Below, piece after piece: positions 49,099 through 57,032 of a stretch of DNA of 64,000 bases. Position 1 is the stretch's first letter, and every line of letters begins with the position of its first letter. Origin of the DNA: Umezawaea sp049997955 (GTDB lineage: Bacteria > Actinomycetota > Actinomycetes > Mycobacteriales > Pseudonocardiaceae); assembly GCA_049997955.1 (NCBI GenBank), contig JAEBDY010000002.1, positions 1-64,000 on the forward strand, read 5' to 3'. The position numbers were made by a program, and so were the translations under genes. The notes below the pieces were generated by a model, which was not told the origin of the DNA, did no database searches, and saw only the letters and a list, made by a program, of their open reading frames with translations.

Positions 49099-49503
49099 GT
49101 GCGAGTGCTCTGGGCCGCGTGCGGTGGGGCCGTCGCGGCTTCGGCGTTGGCGGGTGTGATGCTGGGCGTGCTCCTCGACGGTTCCGGGAACAAGCCGGGG
49201 GAGCCGACGAAGCAGGGGTCCTCGTGGATGACGGTCATTCCTTCCGGCCCGTCCGGATCGTCCTCGTCCCCGAGCGAATCGAGTTCCAGCGTTCCGTCGT
49301 CGTCCGCCACGACGACGACCACCACCACGACCACCACGACGACGCCGCCCCCCGCCGCCGCGCCCCCGCCGGAGACCACGACGACCGAGGCGCCGCCGCC
49401 CGTGACGACGACCCCGCCCCCCGTCGTGACGACGACCACCACGACCAGGGAATGGCCGTGCAGCCCGCTCAACCCGCTGCCGCCGCCGTCCTGCGACTCC
49501 TGA
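49099..49503 (+). CDS. Exported Thr/Pro-rich protein
   Basis: A 134-residue protein from GTG 49099 (AAGGAG six bases upstream). A signal/anchor helix (about 3-26) precedes a Ser-rich segment, an uninterrupted run of twelve Thr, and alternating TTTT/PPP blocks ending with two Cys (PCSPLNPLPPPSCDS). It is probably a heavily O-mannosylated wall-spanning stalk. No globular domain follows, so the tip must be very short or it works with a partner. Confidence 0.75.
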   Translation: MRVLWAACGGAVAASALAGVMLGVLLDGSGNKPGEPTKQGSSWMTVIPSGPSGSSSSPSESSSSVPSSSATTTTTTTTTTTTPPPAAAPPPETTTTEAPPPVTTTPPPVVTTTTTTREWPCSPLNPLPPPSCDS

Positions 49504-49561
49504 GCGGAAGTCGAAACAAGGCCGTCCCCCATCGGCAACAGGGACTCGGAACCCTGGAGCG

Positions 49562-50665
49562 ATGGAGTCCACCGGGAAGACCACACCGCTGACCTGGCGA
49601 CTGCGCGTCCAGCTGGACGACAGTCCCGGCGCTCTCGCCAGGGTCACCATCAGACTCGCCGAACGCGACTGCAACGTGCTCGCGCTGTCGGTCATCCCCG
49701 TGCCCGGCGGCGTGATCGACGAGATCGTCGTCCAGACCGGGCCGGGCCTGCTGCCCGCCGACCTGGTCGAGGCGATCCGCGCCGAGGGCGGCCGGTGCGT
49801 CGGCATCACCAACGCCGACGTGCGCGACCTGGTCGACGCGCCGACCGCGGCCCTGCGCGCGGCGGGAAACGCCGTGCGGCACCCCGGAAGCGCGTGCGAC
49901 GCCCTGCGCGCCGTGCTGGCCGCGGACTCGGTCGTGGTGCTGCCGGTGGGCACCGAGGGCGACCTGGACGACGAGAAGCCGGGCCACCACGCGCGCCTGC
50001 TCACCCGTGACGGCACGGTCGTCGTGGCGCGGCGCGGCTGGTCGCCGTTCACCCAGGTGGAACTGGCCAGGGCGGCGGCGTTGATCGACCTGCTCAGCGA
50101 GTCGGGCACACCGACCCCGCAGCCGACGGCGATGATCAGCGAGGACGGCATGGCGCTGGTGCTCCGGCCGGGCGGTGTGGCCGACGAGGAAGCCGTGGCG
50201 GGGCTGCACACCAGGTGCTCGATGCGCACCCTGTTCACCCGCTACCACTCCGGGATGCGCACGCTGCCGCGCCGCTGGCTGCACCGCCTGCTCAGCCCGC
50301 CGCGGGGCAGCACCGTGGTGGCGCAGTGCGCGGACCAGGTCGTGGCGCTCGGCCAGCTCATCCGAACGTCCACTCCGGACACCGCCGAGATCTCGCTGCT
50401 GGTCGAGGACGCGTGGCAGCGCCGCGGCGTGGGCACGGCGCTGCTGTGCACGCTGGCGGACGCGGCGCGGGCCGCGGGGTACCGCGAGCTCGTGGCGTGG
50501 TGCCTGCCCTCGGAGGCGGGTCTCGTGCGCACGGCGGCCCGCGCGGGCCTGGAAACCGCGGTGCGACGGGAGGACGGGCTGCTGCGGCTGTCCATCACGC
50601 CCACGCCCGCACCGCTGCGCACACCGTCCACGACGGCACACGCGGAAATCGGTGGAACTCGCTGA
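49562..50665 (+). CDS. ACT-domain GNAT acetyltransferase (AAPat-like)
   Basis: A 367-residue fusion. Residues 12-85 are an ACT domain (WRLRVQLDDSPGALARVTIRLAERDCNVLAL), 90-190 a spacer, and 200-345 a GNAT fold with SLLVEDAWQRRGVGTALL (acetyl-CoA loop) and AGYRELVAWCL. ACT-GNAT proteins of actinomycetes (AAPatA, MaKat, SrKat) acetylate enzyme lysines when an amino acid such as Asn or Arg binds the ACT domain. The same role is likely; ligand and target (often an acyl-CoA synthetase) cannot be read from sequence. Confidence 0.88.
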   Translation: MESTGKTTPLTWRLRVQLDDSPGALARVTIRLAERDCNVLALSVIPVPGGVIDEIVVQTGPGLLPADLVEAIRAEGGRCVGITNADVRDLVDAPTAALRAAGNAVRHPGSACDALRAVLAADSVVVLPVGTEGDLDDEKPGHHARLLTRDGTVVVARRGWSPFTQVELARAAALIDLLSESGTPTPQPTAMISEDGMALVLRPGGVADEEAVAGLHTRCSMRTLFTRYHSGMRTLPRRWLHRLLSPPRGSTVVAQCADQVVALGQLIRTSTPDTAEISLLVEDAWQRRGVGTALLCTLADAARAAGYRELVAWCLPSEAGLVRTAARAGLETAVRREDGLLRLSITPTPAPLRTPSTTAHAEIGGTR

Positions 50666-50675
50666 GCGCGAGCCG

Positions 50676-50689
50676 TGGGAGCGCTCCTG
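50676..50689. promoter_or_regulatory. CebR-like operator upstream of lacI gene
   Basis: TGGGAGCGCTCCTG matches 12 of 14 bases of the CebR box TGGGAGCGCTCCCA. It lies 58 bases before the GTG of the LacI-family gene, suited to autoregulation. Confidence 0.75.
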
Positions 50690-50746
50690 ATCGAATGCGG
50701 TCCGGCTAAGCTGAGCCGGTTCGTCGATCGCCGAGGAGTGGTGCCC

Positions 50747-51778
50747 GTGTCCGTCCAACCGCAACGCGCGGCGCGACCCACCCTGGAGGACGTCGCCGAG
50801 CGGGCGGGCGTGTCGAGGGCGACGGCGTCACGGGTGCTGAACTCGTCGCCGAGGGTGAGTCCCGAGGCGCACGAAGCGGTGACGGCCGCGGTGGTGGAAC
50901 TCGGGTACACGCCGAACCACGCGGCGCGCTCGCTGGTCACCCGGCGGACGGACGCGGTCGCGGTCGTGTTCTCCGAGCCGGAGCCCAAGATCTTTGACGA
51001 CCCGCACTTCGGGCAGCTGATCAGGGCCGCCGCCCGCGCGCTCGCCGCGGCGGACGTGCAGATGGTGCTGATGCTGGTGCACTCCCCCGAGGACCAAGCC
51101 CGCGCCGAGCGCTTCCTGGCGGGCGGCCACGTCGACGGCGCCCTGCTGTTCGCCCCGCACAAGGGCGACCAGTTGCCGTCCGTCGCCCGCAAGCTCCCGC
51201 TCCCGGTCGTGTACGCGGGCCGCCCGTGGGGTCCGCTGCGCGGCCTGCACCTGGTCGACAACGACAACATCGGCGGCGCGGTCGTCGCGACCGAACACCT
51301 GGTGTCGTTGGGCCGCAAGAAGATCGTCAGCGTCACCGGCACGGTCGACGAGTACTCGTCGATCGACCGCGTCGAGGGCTGGCGCGCGGCCGTCGGGGCG
51401 GACGAGGCCATGACCGCGCTGATGACCGAGAGCGGCAACTTCGACCGCGAGGGCGGCAAGCGGGCGATGACCGTGCTGCTGGAGCGCGTGCCGGACCTGG
51501 ACGCCGTGTTCGTGGCGAGCGACCTGATGGCCGCGGGCGCGCTCGACGCGCTGCGCGAGGCGGGCAAGCGCGTCCCGGAGGACGTGGCCGTGGTGGGCTT
51601 CGACGACCACCCGCTGATCGCCCCGCACACCGAGCCGCCGCTGACGACGATCAAGCAGGATTCGAACGACCAGGTCGCGCACATGGTCACCCACCTCTTA
51701 CGGCTGCTGCGCGACGAACCGGTCCGCGCTCGCCGCGAGGTGCTACCGACCATTTTGGTGCGCCGCCAGTCGACTTGA
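50747..51778 (+). CDS. LacI-family (CebR-like) sugar-responsive repressor
   Basis: A 343-residue regulator. GTG 50747 is chosen because GAGGAG is eight bases upstream. Helix-turn-helix TLEDVAERAGVSRATASRVLNSS and hinge helix NHAARSLVTRR lead to the periplasmic-binding-like core (VVYAGRPWGPLRGLHLVDNDNIGG, DAVFVASDLMAAGALDALREAG, VGFDDHPLIAPHTEPPLTTI). With a beta-glucosidase and sugar-binding lipoprotein nearby and two palindromic GAGCGCTC boxes, it most likely represses a cellobiose/oligosaccharide locus. Confidence 0.9.
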   Translation: MSVQPQRAARPTLEDVAERAGVSRATASRVLNSSPRVSPEAHEAVTAAVVELGYTPNHAARSLVTRRTDAVAVVFSEPEPKIFDDPHFGQLIRAAARALAAADVQMVLMLVHSPEDQARAERFLAGGHVDGALLFAPHKGDQLPSVARKLPLPVVYAGRPWGPLRGLHLVDNDNIGGAVVATEHLVSLGRKKIVSVTGTVDEYSSIDRVEGWRAAVGADEAMTALMTESGNFDREGGKRAMTVLLERVPDLDAVFVASDLMAAGALDALREAGKRVPEDVAVVGFDDHPLIAPHTEPPLTTIKQDSNDQVAHMVTHLLRLLRDEPVRARREVLPTILVRRQST

Positions 51779-51886
51779 TGCCACCATCGGGCGATATTCT
51801 TGCTACCCGATGTGCTTTTGACGTTTCAATAGACACTCTTTCGAGCGCTCTGCATTAACGCTGACAACCCACCGTATTTGTCAGAC

Positions 51887-51946
51887 CTCGCGAGTAATGT
51901 AGAAATTGGGGGACCCCATGGGCGGGGTACCCTTATTTCTCGCGAG
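51887..51946. repeat. Two CTCGCGAG boxes flanking a GC-rich hairpin
   Basis: The self-complementary octamer CTCGCGAG occurs at 51887-51894 and 51939-51946. Between them the blocks GGGGACCCC and CGGGGTACCC can form stems. It lies about 110 bases after the LacI gene stop and may be its terminator or the edge of the repeat region that follows. Confidence 0.6.
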
Positions 51947-52039
51947 TGGAAGTGGGATCGCCGAAAAGCCTTGCGGAAGGCTCCAATGCCGCAGGCATGG
52001 CGAGTCGTGGTATCCGAACGCGGAATTCGACGGGGAGGC

Positions 52040-52310
52040 GGCTGCCGATTCCGGTGTGGGCTTGCCATCCGTTCGAAAGTGGGGTCGCCACCGGTTCCGA
52101 CACGGGCTTGCCACCCGTTATGACGTGGAACCGCTGCCGGTTCCGGCATGGGGCCCGCCGCCGGTTCCGATGCGGGGGCGCTGTCCGATCCGATGCGGGT
52201 CGCTGCCGGTTCCGACGCGGGATCGCCACCCGTTCCAGCACGGGTCGCTGCCGGGTCCGGCACGGGATCGCGGCCGTCGGGCGTGGGCGCGCTGCCCGGT
52301 TCCGGCGCGC
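52040..52310. repeat. Degenerate tandem array, about 11 units of 22-24 bp
   Basis: Units of the type CGCTGCCGGTTCCGACGCGGG recur about every 23 bases with many substitutions; the best copies are around 52130-52260. Period lengths vary between 22 and 25, so no reading frame is kept and the array is not coding. It lies in the 1-kb gap between LacI and the beta-glucosidase. Confidence 0.8.
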
Positions 52311-52379
52311 GGTGCCCGAGCGGGGGTCGACCACCGGCGGAGCCGTCGAGCCCTGAACACGGGACACGGCTCGACGCGG

Positions 52380-52786
52380 TGTCGAGTCCTCAAGCGGCGG
52401 TGCCCGAGTGCTCCGGGGGGCACGGGCGGCGTCAGGTCGACCAACGAGCGCCGGGCGATCGGCGCTCGGATCGACACGAACAACACACCGTGGGCTCGGC
52501 GTGGGGTATCCGCCGAGGCCGCAGGTGACAGCGCCCGAGTGCGCCCGGAGCACGGGCGGCGCCAGTGCGACCAGCGAACGCCGGACCATCGGCGCTCGGA
52601 TCGACGCGAACAACTCTCCGTGCGTTCGGCGTGGAATATCCGGGGCGATCGAGTCCGCAAGGGCAGTGCCTGAGCGCCGTCGAAGTACGGACCGTGTCGG
52701 TGCGACTACCTAACGCGGATGTTCCCCGTTCGGACCAGCGTGAACAACTCTCCGTGGGTCTGGTGCGGAATATCGGTCGCAAATGA
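52380..52786. repeat. Three imperfect direct repeats of about 120-134 bp
   Basis: TCGGCGCTCGGATCGAC recurs at about 52459 and exactly 120 bases later at 52579, each followed by GAACAAC and a GGCGTGG-TATCCG end. A third, more diverged copy has GAACAACTCTCCGTG at 52743 (copy 2 at 52609, 134 bases apart). Each copy ends with a GGTATCCG/GAATATC-type word. No reading frame is conserved between copies. They may be remnants of a duplicated non-coding element. Confidence 0.78.
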
Positions 52787-52829
52787 TTTGAGGGGTGTCC
52801 CGGCTCGGTGAGCTGGGACACCCCTCAAA
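52787..52829 (-). terminator. Beta-glucosidase gene terminator
   Basis: A perfect 15-bp stem (52787-52801 with 52815-52829) with GCTC/GAGC pairing inside the loop, 23 bases after the GH1 stop. The T-rich start of the plus strand arm gives a TCAAA/TTTGA end, good in both directions. Confidence 0.85.
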
Positions 52830-52851
52830 ACCCAGGGTGGGGGGCCTGGCC

Positions 52852-54306
52852 CTACTCCACCTCGTACCCGGTGGCGGGAATCGAATTGCGGGTGATGATG
52901 CGCGCCAGGGTCGCCCCGCTGCGCTTCACCGTCCGCTCCTGGGTCTCGTAGTCCACGCGCACGAGGCCGAACCGCTGGCTGTAGCCCTCGGCCCACTCGA
53001 AGTTGTCCAGCAGCGACCACGCGAGGTACCCGCGGATGTCGGTGCCCGCCTCGATGGCCCGGTGCACGGCCCGCAGGTGGTCGAGCAGGAACGCGACCCG
53101 CTGCGGGTCCTCGATCCGGCCCAGCTCGTCGACCTCGTCGGCGAACGCCGACCCGTTCTCGGTGATCACGATCGGCAGGCCCGGCGCGTCGCGGCCGAGG
53201 CGGGTGAGCAGTTCGGCGAACGCGTCGGCGTTCTGCTCCCAGCCGAAGCTGGTCAGCTCGCCGCGCGGCTCCAGCAGTTCGACGCCGCGCAGGCCGGGGA
53301 ACGGCCCCTCGGTGACGACCTCCGGGTCGGCCGCGGGGGCGACGCGGGTGGGGCTGTAGTAGTTCACGCCCAGGAAGTCGATCGGCGTGGCGATGACGTC
53401 GAGGTCGCCGTCCTGGACGACCCGCTGCCAGTCGCCGAGCCACGCGACGTCCTCGACCACGTCGGTCGGGTAGCCGCGGCCGAGCACCGGGTCGAGGAAG
53501 ATCCGGTTGTGCAGGCCGTCGACCTTGCGCACGGCGTCCCGCGAGGCCGTGTCATCGTTGTCAGCCCACGCCTGGGTGAAGTTCAGGACCAGCGAGAAGC
53601 GGTGCTCCTCGGTGGCCTGCGCGCGCATCGCCCGCGTCGCGAGGCCGTGGGCGAGCAGCAGGTGGTGCACGGTTTCCAGCGACGCCTTGGAGTCCGTGAG
53701 CCCCGGCGCGTGGATCCCCTTGTGGTGCCCGAGGAACGAGGAGCACCACGGCTCGTTGAGCGTGCTCCACAGCGCGACCCGGTCGCCCAGGTGGCCGTGC
53801 ACGAGCTGCGCGTACTCGGCGAACCGGTAGGCGGTGTCGCGGTTGCGCCAGCCGCCCTGGTCCTCCAGCCACTGCGGGAGGTCCCAGTGGTAGAGCGTGG
53901 CGACGGGCGTGATGCCCTTGGCCAGCAACTGGTCCACGAGCCGGTCGTAGAACGCGAGGCCGCGCGGCTCCGACTTGCCGTCGGCGGCGGGCACGATCCG
54001 GGACCACGCGGTGGAGAAGCGGTAGGCCGCCAGGCCGAGCTGCGACATCAGCTCGACGTCCTCGGCGGACCGGTTGTAGTGGTCGCACGCGGGGTCCCCG
54101 TTGTCCCCGTTGAGCACCTTGCCGGGGGTGGCGGCGAAGGTGTCCCAGATGGACGGCGTGCGACCGTCCACTGTGGTCGAACCCTCGATCTGGAACGCGG
54201 CGGTGGCCGCACCCCAGACGAAGTCAGCCGGGAATCGCAGGGTGTCGGCGTCGAGGGCGGGCGCGGGTGCCCGTCCGACTCGGCTGTCCGGGTCGGTCGT
54301 GGTCAT
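52852..54306 (-). CDS. bglC: GH1 beta-glucosidase
   Basis: A 484-residue cytosolic family 1 glycosidase. FPADFVWGAATAAFQIEG is the N-terminal signature, STLNEPW contains the acid/base Glu and IVITENGSAF the nucleophile, and NFEWAEGYSQRFGLVRVDY is the aglycone/sugar block. It hydrolyses imported cellobiose or short beta-glucosides. The ATG has no strong ribosome site. In streptomycetes bglC follows cebEFG; here the permease genes are missing upstream and only a 300-base scar remains. Confidence 0.93.
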   Translation of the reverse strand: MTTTDPDSRVGRAPAPALDADTLRFPADFVWGAATAAFQIEGSTTVDGRTPSIWDTFAATPGKVLNGDNGDPACDHYNRSAEDVELMSQLGLAAYRFSTAWSRIVPAADGKSEPRGLAFYDRLVDQLLAKGITPVATLYHWDLPQWLEDQGGWRNRDTAYRFAEYAQLVHGHLGDRVALWSTLNEPWCSSFLGHHKGIHAPGLTDSKASLETVHHLLLAHGLATRAMRAQATEEHRFSLVLNFTQAWADNDDTASRDAVRKVDGLHNRIFLDPVLGRGYPTDVVEDVAWLGDWQRVVQDGDLDVIATPIDFLGVNYYSPTRVAPAADPEVVTEGPFPGLRGVELLEPRGELTSFGWEQNADAFAELLTRLGRDAPGLPIVITENGSAFADEVDELGRIEDPQRVAFLLDHLRAVHRAIEAGTDIRGYLAWSLLDNFEWAEGYSQRFGLVRVDYETQERTVKRSGATLARIITRNSIPATGYEVE

Positions 54307-54568
54307 CAGGGTGTTGGGCGCGGACGCCCCCGCGTTCGGGCGGGGGAGGAAGCGCCCGCTCCTCTCTCTGGGAAGGGGCTTGCGGCATGGGGGTGGCTCA
54401 GCGCGGCATCACCGTGGGACTGGACGCCGAGCACCGGGGAGAACGGGGCGATGACCGGGTGGGGCGCGTCCTCGGCGGCCTGCCGCGGGAGCGGTCACCG
54501 CCGCTCGTCGGTGCGCGCCGGTGCCTCAACCGCCATCCACGGCTCCCGGCGCACGGGGGGACGAAGAG
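54307..54568. other. Scar where sugar permease genes are expected
   Basis: About 260 bases between bglC and the binding-protein terminator. It has no membrane-protein coding frame. Two short degenerate blocks (around 54340-54370 and 54440-54530) have coding-like GC bias on either strand but contain stops. It probably marks a deletion of cebF/cebG-type genes. Confidence 0.55.
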
Positions 54569-54594
54569 CGGAGCAGGACCGCGGTCCTGCTCCG
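54569..54594. terminator. Perfect 26-bp palindrome after the binding-protein gene
   Basis: The 26 bases read the same on both strands (13-bp arms, no spacer), 18 bases after the stop of the binding-protein gene. A terminator is likely, which would separate the binding-protein gene from bglC. Confidence 0.75.
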
Positions 54595-54611
54595 CCCCTG
54601 GTTGGTCCGGG

Positions 54612-55892
54612 TCACTTCGCGGCGTCCTGCGCTTCCTTCAACGCCTGCGCGAACGCGTCCGCCGTGCTCTGCTTGCCCTGCTCGACCCTGAACAGGGCGT
54701 TGCTGAACACCGGCGTGACCTTGGAGTCCTTGGTGCCGCGGTAGGCGGGCTTCAGGCTTTCCGCGGAGTTGCCGAAGATCTGGCCGACCGGCGCCTTGTT
54801 GAAGTACTCGTTGACCGTCGCGGTGACCTCGGGATCCTTGTAGGCCACCGGTTCGCTCGGCAGGTTGCCGGTCTCCTTGAAGATCCGCTTCTGCTGCTCG
54901 GGGGCGGTGAGCCACTTGGCCAGCTCGTAGGCCTCCTCGGGGTGCGCGCTCTGCTTCGGCACGGCCAGGAAGGAGCCGCCCCAGTTGCCGCCGCCACCGG
55001 GCGCGTCCGCGACGTCCCACTTGCCCGCGGCCTCGTCGCCCGCGCCCGCCTTGATGAGCGCGAGCGCCCAGGCGGGGCAGGTGGTGGTGGCGAAGGAGAC
55101 CTGCTTCAGCGCGACGTTCCACTCCTGGCTGAACGGGGGGAGCGCGCCGGTCTGCTTCTTCTCGCCGAGGCTCGCCGCGAGCGCGAACGCGTCGCTGACG
55201 TCCTTGTTGTCGCCGCCGATGTAGGAGTCGTCCGCCTTGGCGAAGTACCCCTCCTCGGTCTGGTCGAGGATCGCCTTGTAGACGTTGAGCGCCGTGTCGA
55301 CGAACTTCACGTCCGGCGTCTTGTCGGTGAAGGTCTGCGCGGTGGCGACGTAGTCCTGCCACGTCGGCCACAGCTTGCCGACCTCTTCGCGGTCGACGGG
55401 CAGTCCGGCTTTCTCGAACAGGTCGCGCCGGTAGCACAGGGCGAGGCTGCCCATGTCCGTGCCGAGTCCCAGCACGAACGCGCCGTCGTCGGCGGTGCCC
55501 TGGTTCCACTTCCAGGCGGCCCACTGGCTTTCCAGGTCCTTGGCGCCGTGGTCCGCGAGGTTCACGAACTTGTCCTTGGACTGGCGGAACTGCGCGACGT
55601 TGCCCTCTTCGATCGCGACGACGTCCGCGGCGCCGCGCCCGCCCGCGAGCTGCGCGGCGAGCTGCGTGTGGTGCTGCTCCATCTTGACCTTGCGCTGCTC
55701 GACCTCGATGTTCGGGTGAGCCGTCTGGTACTCCTTGAGCAGGGTGTCGTACCCGAAGTCGGAGAAGACGCCGATGGACAGCTTGACCTTGCCGTCCGAG
55801 CCACCCGCCTCTCCCCCGCACGCCGCGACGCTCGTCACGGCCAGGACGGCCACCACGGCCGCGGCCGCACGACCGACCAGAGTCTTGCTCAT
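54612..55892 (-). CDS. ABC sugar-binding lipoprotein (CebE-like), orphaned
   Basis: A 426-residue extracellular solute-binding protein of family 1. The lipobox VAACGG puts the lipidated Cys at 25, and GGSDGKVKLSIGVFSDFGYDTLLKEYQTAHPNIEVE starts the mature fold. WPTWQDYVATAQTF, DSYIGGDN and GGGNWGGSFLAVPKQSAHPEEAYELAKWLTAPE are typical of oligosaccharide binders. GGAGG lies four to five bases before ATG 55892. It should deliver cellobiose or a similar sugar to a permease, yet none is encoded beside it, so it may be supported by a permease elsewhere. Confidence 0.92.
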   Translation of the reverse strand: MSKTLVGRAAAAVVAVLAVTSVAACGGEAGGSDGKVKLSIGVFSDFGYDTLLKEYQTAHPNIEVEQRKVKMEQHHTQLAAQLAGGRGAADVVAIEEGNVAQFRQSKDKFVNLADHGAKDLESQWAAWKWNQGTADDGAFVLGLGTDMGSLALCYRRDLFEKAGLPVDREEVGKLWPTWQDYVATAQTFTDKTPDVKFVDTALNVYKAILDQTEEGYFAKADDSYIGGDNKDVSDAFALAASLGEKKQTGALPPFSQEWNVALKQVSFATTTCPAWALALIKAGAGDEAAGKWDVADAPGGGGNWGGSFLAVPKQSAHPEEAYELAKWLTAPEQQKRIFKETGNLPSEPVAYKDPEVTATVNEYFNKAPVGQIFGNSAESLKPAYRGTKDSKVTPVFSNALFRVEQGKQSTADAFAQALKEAQDAAK

Positions 55893-56302
55893 CCGTCCTC
55901 CTCGACGCGCTCGCCGGGCGTGCCCGGCAGAGTGAGAGCGCTCTCACAGTCGACGTGGCGGCTACCGCTGTCAAGCAGGCGCACCGCTGTCGACATCCTT
56001 CCGTGACCTTCCGACCGCTCCGGTGGCGCCGTGTGGTGAACACGACGCCGTCCGTGATTTCAGCAGCACGAGGTGATGGCGGCAGCACCAGTACGGGTGA
56101 ACTCCGGATGAACTGTGCGCCGAACGGCCCAGCGGGGCAAGAGGCGGGGGTTGGCCCGGCCCTCGCCCGAGCCAACCCCGCACCTGGGTAGAGGGCCCGC
56201 GCCGCCGAACGTGACGCGCGGGGACGAGGAATTCCCACCCGACATCGCCCACCCTCGCGCGTCCAGCGATTCCGTCGGATCGGACGTCCTGCCTGCGGGG
56301 GC
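55893..56302. other. Intergenic region upstream of the binding-protein gene
   Basis: About 410 bases with the LacI operator near its left end and nothing else supported. Open frames here are extensions of neighbours without ribosome sites. The promoter of the binding-protein gene must overlap the operator at 55932-55947. Confidence 0.45.
55932..55947. promoter_or_regulatory. CebR-like operator of the binding-protein gene
   Basis: GTGAGAGCGCTCTCAC is a perfect 16-base palindrome centred on GAGCGCTC, related to the CebR box TGGGAGCGCTCCCA and to the site upstream of the LacI gene. It lies 40 bases upstream of the lipoprotein ATG. Confidence 0.8.
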
Positions 56303-56668
56303 TCAGCCTTGCGCGCGGAGGTCGTGGTCCGCCTGGCACGCCTGGATCTCGGCGGCGTTGGCGACCGCCCAGTCGTACACCCCGCCGAACGGCCCGCGCA
56401 GGGACTCGCCGAGCGGGGTGAGGCGGTACTCGACGCCGATCGGGGAGGTCGGCAGCACGCGGCGCTCGATCATCCCGTTGCGCTCCAGGCGGCGCAGGGT
56501 CTGGGTCAGGACCCGCTGGGTCACGCCTTCGAGACGGCGCTTGACGTCGTTGAACCGGCGCGGCTCGTCGAGGACCGCCATCACCGTCATCGACCACTTG
56601 TCGGCGATCTGGTCGAGGGTCGGGTGGCTGGGGCAGTCCGCGTTGAAGACGGTGCCGGACGTGTCCAT
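56303..56668 (-). CDS. HxlR-family transcriptional regulator
   Basis: A 121-residue winged-helix protein from ATG 56668 (GGGGGA seven bases upstream). ADCPSHPTLDQIADKWSMTVMAVL is the N-terminal helix with the Cys that senses oxidants or aldehydes in several HxlR proteins. RRFNDVKRRLEGVTQRVLTQTLRRLERNGMIERRV is the recognition region. It should repress a divergent or nearby gene. The region to the right holds only broken coding sequence, so its original target may be lost. Confidence 0.9.
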   Translation of the reverse strand: MDTSGTVFNADCPSHPTLDQIADKWSMTVMAVLDEPRRFNDVKRRLEGVTQRVLTQTLRRLERNGMIERRVLPTSPIGVEYRLTPLGESLRGPFGGVYDWAVANAAEIQACQADHDLRAQG

Positions 56669-57032
56669 GTCGGTATCCCCCGTAATCCCTGATATGCCTG
56701 AAGTGCGTTCTTGACGCTTTCGCGCCTTCACCGCCCTGCCCGAGGGGGTGGTCGCCGGCGGTCAAGCGCGCGATCGCGCCCGAGGACCTGGCCTAAGGGC
56801 TGCTGCGGGAGCACGAGGCGTGGGCAGGTCTGGTCTTCCGCCCCGAGGCCGGGCGGTTGATCCGCGGCGGTCTGGAGCACAGCGCGCAGCCCGTGACGGC
56901 GAACGCGACCTGGAGGGCCTGCTCCGCGGCCTGGCCGGGTAGGACCACCCGCGCGCCGGTGCCCCGCGCCGTGAGGACGCGGGGCACCGGGGTGACGGCT
57001 CGCCCTCCCCCGACGGGGGACGGGCCTTCGGG
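56669..57032. other. Probable gene remnant beside hxlR
   Basis: The plus strand between 56748 and 56942 keeps actinomycete-like codon bias (for example REHEAWAGLVFRPEAGRL in one frame) but is cut by stops and lacks a start. It may be the tail of an oxidoreductase once divergent from hxlR; the family is not identifiable. A terminator hairpin lies at 56956-56990. Confidence 0.4.
56956..56990. terminator. Terminator of the FtsX permease gene
   Basis: A perfect 13-bp stem (56956-56968 with 56978-56990) and nine-base loop, 43 bases past the permease stop. Confidence 0.78.

Noticed and set aside
51906..52673. Several 100-250-codon frames over the repeat region
   Set aside because: Frames follow repeats of variable period (22-25, 120, 134 bases), no ribosome site, composition dominated by repeat words.
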